Shown: positions 60,664 to 64,000 of the stretch, in pieces | How the letters are laid out: every line of letters starts with the position of its first letter | How positions within the stretch are numbered: the first letter of the stretch is position 1 | Assembly (NCBI RefSeq): GCF_019880635.1 | Contig: NZ_JAINVX010000001.1 | Location: forward strand, 186,001 to 250,000 | Direction: 5' to 3' | DNA length: 64,000 nt | From: Hanstruepera marina | GTDB taxonomy: Bacteria; Bacteroidota; Bacteroidia; Flavobacteriales; Flavobacteriaceae | Translations under genes and position numbers: made by a program | Notes under the pieces: model-generated | Seen by the model: only the letters and a program-made list of their open reading frames with translations | Told to the model about the DNA's origin: nothing | Databases searched by the model: none

Positions 60664-61226
60664 ATAGTATATTCTTGTAGTTCTTTTAATTCTTGATTTA
60701 TTTTATTTCGCCACTCCGAAATTTCGTTTTTAGATTCCCAGCCATGGTTGGTGGCTTTGCTAAATTCAGATTGATACTCTAAACAGGCTTTCCATAGCAA
60801 ACCATATTCGTAATTATACATTGAAAAACGCCTTTCCTTCTTTTCTTTAAGTTCTTCAAAACGCTTTCTAATTTTTCGGGCATATAGTTCTGCAATATCA
60901 AAAGTTAATTGTTCAAAGGGCAAATATTCTGCTTCATAATCTGGATCAAAATGAGATTTATCCTTATGAAATTCTGCTACAACAGTTAAATCTTCATAAC
61001 CCTGTATATAATCGTTGGCATCAACCAAAACTTCTGATGGATAAAACTCTATTTTATAGGCTGTATGCGAGTAGCTATCATTTGCTTTTCGCGGTTTTTG
61101 AAAATCTTCAACACGCAAGCTGTAGCCATCTTGCCATTGTAGCACATTTTCACTGTTAACCAATTTATTCTGCGCTAAAATAATTTGAACAGAAAACAAC
61201 AAAGAAAATAAAACAGATAAACGCAT
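60651..61226 (-). CDS. Secreted degenerate DUF922-like protein, paralogue 2
   Basis: A 191-residue protein with signal peptide (LSVLFSLLFSVQIILAQ). It shares with the gene at 40957 an early LxVEDF, a FDxAExxARKxRKR helix and a closing W-x2-KI-x2-ELKELxE. YLPFEQLTFDIAELYARK resembles DUF922 KHEQLHFDITELHARK, but the HExxH residues read FEQLT, so a zinc site is lost. The start shares a base with the M1 peptidase stop, so it is co-translated with it. Confidence 0.75.
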   Translation of the reverse strand: MRLSVLFSLLFSVQIILAQNKLVNSENVLQWQDGYSLRVEDFQKPRKANDSYSHTAYKIEFYPSEVLVDANDYIQGYEDLTVVAEFHKDKSHFDPDYEAEYLPFEQLTFDIAELYARKIRKRFEELKEKKERRFSMYNYEYGLLWKACLEYQSEFSKATNHGWESKNEISEWRNKINQELKELQEYTIKPL

Positions 61227-63022
61227 TATTTTTCCATAAGGTTATTATCGCGATTAATATCAGCCATCCCTTGCTTAGGATCTATATTAACCGATTTTAC
61301 AGCTTTAGAAGCTTCAAATGAATAGTTAGGGTTTGCCCAAGCCCAATCTGAAATAATGGTTGCAGAGGTTGGTTTTTCACCACGCATCATTTGTAGCGGA
61401 ATGTAAAAGTCCTCGCTTGTCCCATCGGCATAAGTAACGGTAACATCTAAAGGCATTGGCATAAAGCCTATTCGTTCCAACTCAATCATTTTGTCATTTA
61501 TACTTTTCACACCATAGTCAATTGTATTTGTGGTTTGAGCAAAATCAATTAAATACCAATCCAACTCAAAATCGGTTACTTTTTCAGCAGAGCGAATAAT
61601 ATCTATAGGTCTTGGATGTTTAAAAGCAAAGTCGTTAAAGTATTTTTTAATGGTTTTCTTTAAGTTGTCTTCACCAATTACATAACCCAATTGTGCCATA
61701 AAAACAGCTCCTTTTGCGTACGCCGAAATACTATATGACCTATTAAACTCATAACGGTCAGCATGTGTTGTTAGGGGTTGTTCGGTTCCAGATTTAGCTA
61801 AATATAAATAGGCTCTGTAAGAATTGGCAGAAGGATTTTCTTTGTTCTCCTGCATAATTTCGTTCATGGCTAAATCACTAATATAGCTAGTAAACCCTTC
61901 ATCCATCCATTCGTGTTTAGATTCATTTGTGGCTAAAAGAAATTGAAACCATGTATGAGCCATTTCATGAGCCGTTACACCTACTAGACCGCCAAAATTG
62001 CGCCCTCCCGTTATAAGTGTACACATCGCATATTCCATACCACCATCACCACCTTGAATAACGGAATATTGATCGTAAGGATATTTGCCAATATGTTCAC
62101 TGAAGTATTGCATAAGCTCAACCGTTTTTGGTTGTAGTTTTTTCCAATTCTCTAAACTTTCAGCATCCATAGTGCTCTTGTAGTAAAAATTAAGCACGGG
62201 ACCATTTGGGACTTGCATGGTGTCGTGTATATATTCTGGATCTGCAGCCCAGGTAAAATCGTGCACTTTAGGCGCCACAAAATGAAGGGTTTTTTTATTG
62301 CCCTTTGTTTTAACATCGTCTTGAAGATAACCAGTACCACCAACAACATAATTTTTATCGATAGTTAATTTTACATCAAAATCACCCCAAACGCCATGGA
62401 ATTCACGACCGATATAAGGATCTGCATGCCAACCTTCAAAATCGTATTCGGCTAACTTTGGATACCATTGCGTCATGGATAACGCAACACCTTCTTTATT
62501 ATTACGTCCAGAACGACGGATTTGAACAGGCACTTGTGCATCAAAATCCATATTAAAAGTTACAGATTCACCAGGTTGAATAGGCTTTGCTAATTCAACT
62601 TCTAATACAGTACCCACTGTTTCGTGTTTTAATCGTGCTCCGTTTTGCTTTAATGAGTTTACTTTAATATAACCTATTTCATTGGGTTGAAGTTTGCTAA
62701 TTCTGTCACCAACTCGTCCATCAGGATCGGCAATGGTTCTTGAGCGAATATCCATTTCACTTCCTGGTTGGAAGGCGTTAAAGTACAAGTGATAATACAC
62801 CCGATTTAAAACATCTGGTGAATTATTGGTGTAAACCAAAGTCTGTTTTCCTTTATATTGATAGGATTCCACATCCATATCAATTTCCATTTTATAGTCT
62901 ACATGTTGTTGCCAATAACAGGTGTTATTATCATTTGTTGAGCTTTGGGCTATAACTTGAGAATTACTCCCGCACGACAGCAAAAGCATTAACCCTAATG
63001 TTAGAAATACTATTTTTTTCAT
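61226..63022 (-). CDS. M1 family metallopeptidase (aminopeptidase-like), lipoprotein
   Basis: A 598-residue gluzincin. From ATG 63022 the N-terminus MKKIVFLTLGLMLLLSC is a lipoprotein signal; the GTG at 63052 lies inside the upstream terminator. The catalytic zinc motif HEMAHTWFQ...EWMDEGF has HExxH and the third ligand E 18 residues later. GGMEYAMCTLI is the GAMEN counterpart. It should cut N-terminal residues of peptides at the outer envelope. Its stop shares a base with the DUF922-like gene start. Confidence 0.93.
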   Translation of the reverse strand: MKKIVFLTLGLMLLLSCGSNSQVIAQSSTNDNNTCYWQQHVDYKMEIDMDVESYQYKGKQTLVYTNNSPDVLNRVYYHLYFNAFQPGSEMDIRSRTIADPDGRVGDRISKLQPNEIGYIKVNSLKQNGARLKHETVGTVLEVELAKPIQPGESVTFNMDFDAQVPVQIRRSGRNNKEGVALSMTQWYPKLAEYDFEGWHADPYIGREFHGVWGDFDVKLTIDKNYVVGGTGYLQDDVKTKGNKKTLHFVAPKVHDFTWAADPEYIHDTMQVPNGPVLNFYYKSTMDAESLENWKKLQPKTVELMQYFSEHIGKYPYDQYSVIQGGDGGMEYAMCTLITGGRNFGGLVGVTAHEMAHTWFQFLLATNESKHEWMDEGFTSYISDLAMNEIMQENKENPSANSYRAYLYLAKSGTEQPLTTHADRYEFNRSYSISAYAKGAVFMAQLGYVIGEDNLKKTIKKYFNDFAFKHPRPIDIIRSAEKVTDFELDWYLIDFAQTTNTIDYGVKSINDKMIELERIGFMPMPLDVTVTYADGTSEDFYIPLQMMRGEKPTSATIISDWAWANPNYSFEASKAVKSVNIDPKQGMADINRDNNLMEK

Positions 63023-63035
63023 TTGATTGAAGTTT

Positions 63036-63070
63036 AAAAAAAATCCTATCACATGAGGATAGGATTTTTT
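63036..63070 (-). terminator. Terminator after the subtilase gene
   Basis: On the minus strand a 9-bp stem AATCCTATC / GATAGGATT with 7-nt loop (63042-63066) followed by about seven T. It lies between the subtilase stop (63087) and the M1 peptidase start, separating their transcripts. Confidence 0.85.
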
Positions 63071-63086
63071 AAGTTTTTGAATTGTT

Positions 63087-64000
63087 TTATTTCATTTGGC
63101 TAGCCATGATTAATGCGTTGTAAGCATTTACCATTTTGCCAGATTTTGTTAAATCACCAAACGGTCTAACATCTTCAGGGTTTCCACCTACAACAACGTT
63201 AGTTTTAACCGCAAGTCCTGAATCTAAAATAACCTGTTTAACTTGCTCGGCAGATAATTTTGGATAGTAAGAACGAATTAAAGCAGCAACACCAGCTACA
63301 GCAGGAGCAGCCATTGAAGTTCCTCCTTTTGTATCATATTCATTTTCTGGTGTAGTAGAATATACTTTTGCTCCAGGAGCAAAAACATCTACATTATACT
63401 TTCCATAATTTGAAAACCCTGCAATCATTCCTGAACCATATTTTGGCTCTAAAGCGCCTACTGTAATAAATGTTTTAGAAACCTCTGGCCCTGTACCTAT
63501 GGCATCGTTAGGATACACATCTTTTTTGTCGATATCAATACCTTCATTTCCTGCAGCATTAATAAACAATACATCGTTATCACTTGCATATGCAATGGCA
63601 TCACGTACCCAATCGCTGTGAGGCGAGTAGTATTTACCAAAACTACCATTGATAATTGTTGCACCATTATCAACAGCATAACGAATAGCTAAAGCGATGT
63701 CCTTGTCATATTCATCACCATTTGGTACAGCTCTTAAGCTCATAATTTGTACATTATTTGCTACTCCATTTGCGCCTAAACCATTATTGCGTTCAGCAGC
63801 AATAATACCAGCTACGTGTGTACCATGGCTTTCTCCTTTTTCTGAAGGCAAAACATTACCATTACCATAACCAACATCAGATAAATCATCTGGATCATCA
63901 CCAGTTTTTCTACCTTTAAGGTCTTTGTTCAGGTTGGCATTTAACTGATCTGTAAAGTATTCTACACCACCCTTTATAGCTTCAAGCGCAGCTTCTGTAT
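63087..64000 (-). CDS. S8 family serine peptidase (subtilase), 5' end beyond the window
   Basis: The frame is open to the right edge, so about 304 C-terminal residues are seen. The catalytic His is in ESHGTHVAGIIAAERN, oxyanion Asn in FINAAGNEGIDI and catalytic Ser in GGTSMAAPAVAGVAALI. The catalytic Asp would lie upstream of the window; DDLSDVGYGNG is just inside the edge. No T9SS C-terminal sorting domain follows the catalytic domain; the protein ends at MASQMK. An apparent start at 63851 is a TTG inside the domain and is not real. Confidence 0.93.
   Translation of the reverse strand, partial: TEAALEAIKGGVEYFTDQLNANLNKDLKGRKTGDDPDDLSDVGYGNGNVLPSEKGESHGTHVAGIIAAERNNGLGANGVANNVQIMSLRAVPNGDEYDKDIALAIRYAVDNGATIINGSFGKYYSPHSDWVRDAIAYASDNDVLFINAAGNEGIDIDKKDVYPNDAIGTGPEVSKTFITVGALEPKYGSGMIAGFSNYGKYNVDVFAPGAKVYSTTPENEYDTKGGTSMAAPAVAGVAALIRSYYPKLSAEQVKQVILDSGLAVKTNVVVGGNPEDVRPFGDLTKSGKMVNAYNALIMASQMK

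Noticed and set aside
63849-63851. Apparent start of the subtilase
   Set aside because: The codon is TTG inside the catalytic domain and the same frame stays open to the window edge, so the gene is simply cut.
1-64000. Mobile elements, prophage or CRISPR arrays
   Set aside because: No transposase, integrase or phage-like protein and no regularly spaced direct repeats were seen; only two short hairpin elements could be dispersed repeats.

Overview
The window looks like chromosomal DNA from a marine-type Flavobacteriaceae (Bacteroidota). It is AT-rich. Its promoters match the Bacteroidota -7 element TAnnTTTG rather than the E. coli -10. Ribosome-binding sites are weak or absent. Many genes belong to families typical of this group (DUF4837, DUF4175, DUF2061, DUF1761, bacterial GH3, OmpH as a lipoprotein, AlkB). 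The genus cannot be fixed from sequence alone. I see no transposase, prophage or CRISPR array.

Region 1 (1-22.9 kb, all on the minus strand) is a surface-polysaccharide locus. Reading in the direction of transcription, it starts with a 563-residue protein whose C-terminal half resembles nucleoside phosphorylase/AMP nucleosidase, then a Wzz-like chain-length protein and the complete dTDP-L-rhamnose pathway (rfbB, rfbA, rfbC, rfbD). A second transcription unit begins at a promoter whose spacer holds a perfect palindrome. It encodes GDP-L-fucose synthesis (gmd, fcl) followed directly by PAPS production and turnover (cysQ, DUF2061, cysC, cysD, cysN). Further on are three sulfotransferase-like proteins, a flippase, two polymerase/ligase membrane proteins and three glycosyltransferases. 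No PAPS reductase or sulfite reductase is present, so the sulfate-activation genes most likely feed sulfation of a rhamnose/fucose-containing glycan rather than cysteine synthesis. This is the most interesting system in the window.

Region 2 (22.9-52.1 kb) is mostly conserved housekeeping: GH3-like enzyme, M23 peptidase, tatA, DUF4837 lipoprotein, MltD-like transglycosylase, pgk, delta-prime subunit, OmpH-like lipoprotein, methyltransferase, mnmG, ybeY, DUF4175, alkB, gltX, SPFH protein, glnS, folB, tRNA-Cys, LysE, DUF2807 and rnr. Two identical perfect parS sites, in inverted orientation, flank mnmG.

Region 3 (52.07-52.69 kb) is a 620-bp, extremely AT-rich gene-free gap between rnr and rpiB. 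It holds one perfect DnaA box and several near-boxes and is a good candidate for the replication origin. Nearby parS sites, mnmG and rnpA, and the minus-strand bias of genes to the left, fit an origin-proximal location.

Region 4 (52.7-64 kb) carries rpiB, a zinc/cation efflux transporter, an ElaA-like acetyltransferase, an OmpA-like protein, a C-terminal processing protease, rnpA, a two-gene unit joining a glutamate-cysteine-ligase-like amidoligase with CBS domains to an AstE/aspartoacylase-like hydrolase, a degenerate DUF922-like secreted protein, an M1 aminopeptidase and a subtilase cut by the right edge. Several apparent ORF starts use TTG or GTG upstream of better ATG starts; I have used the ATG where promoter position or family N-terminus favours it and said so.
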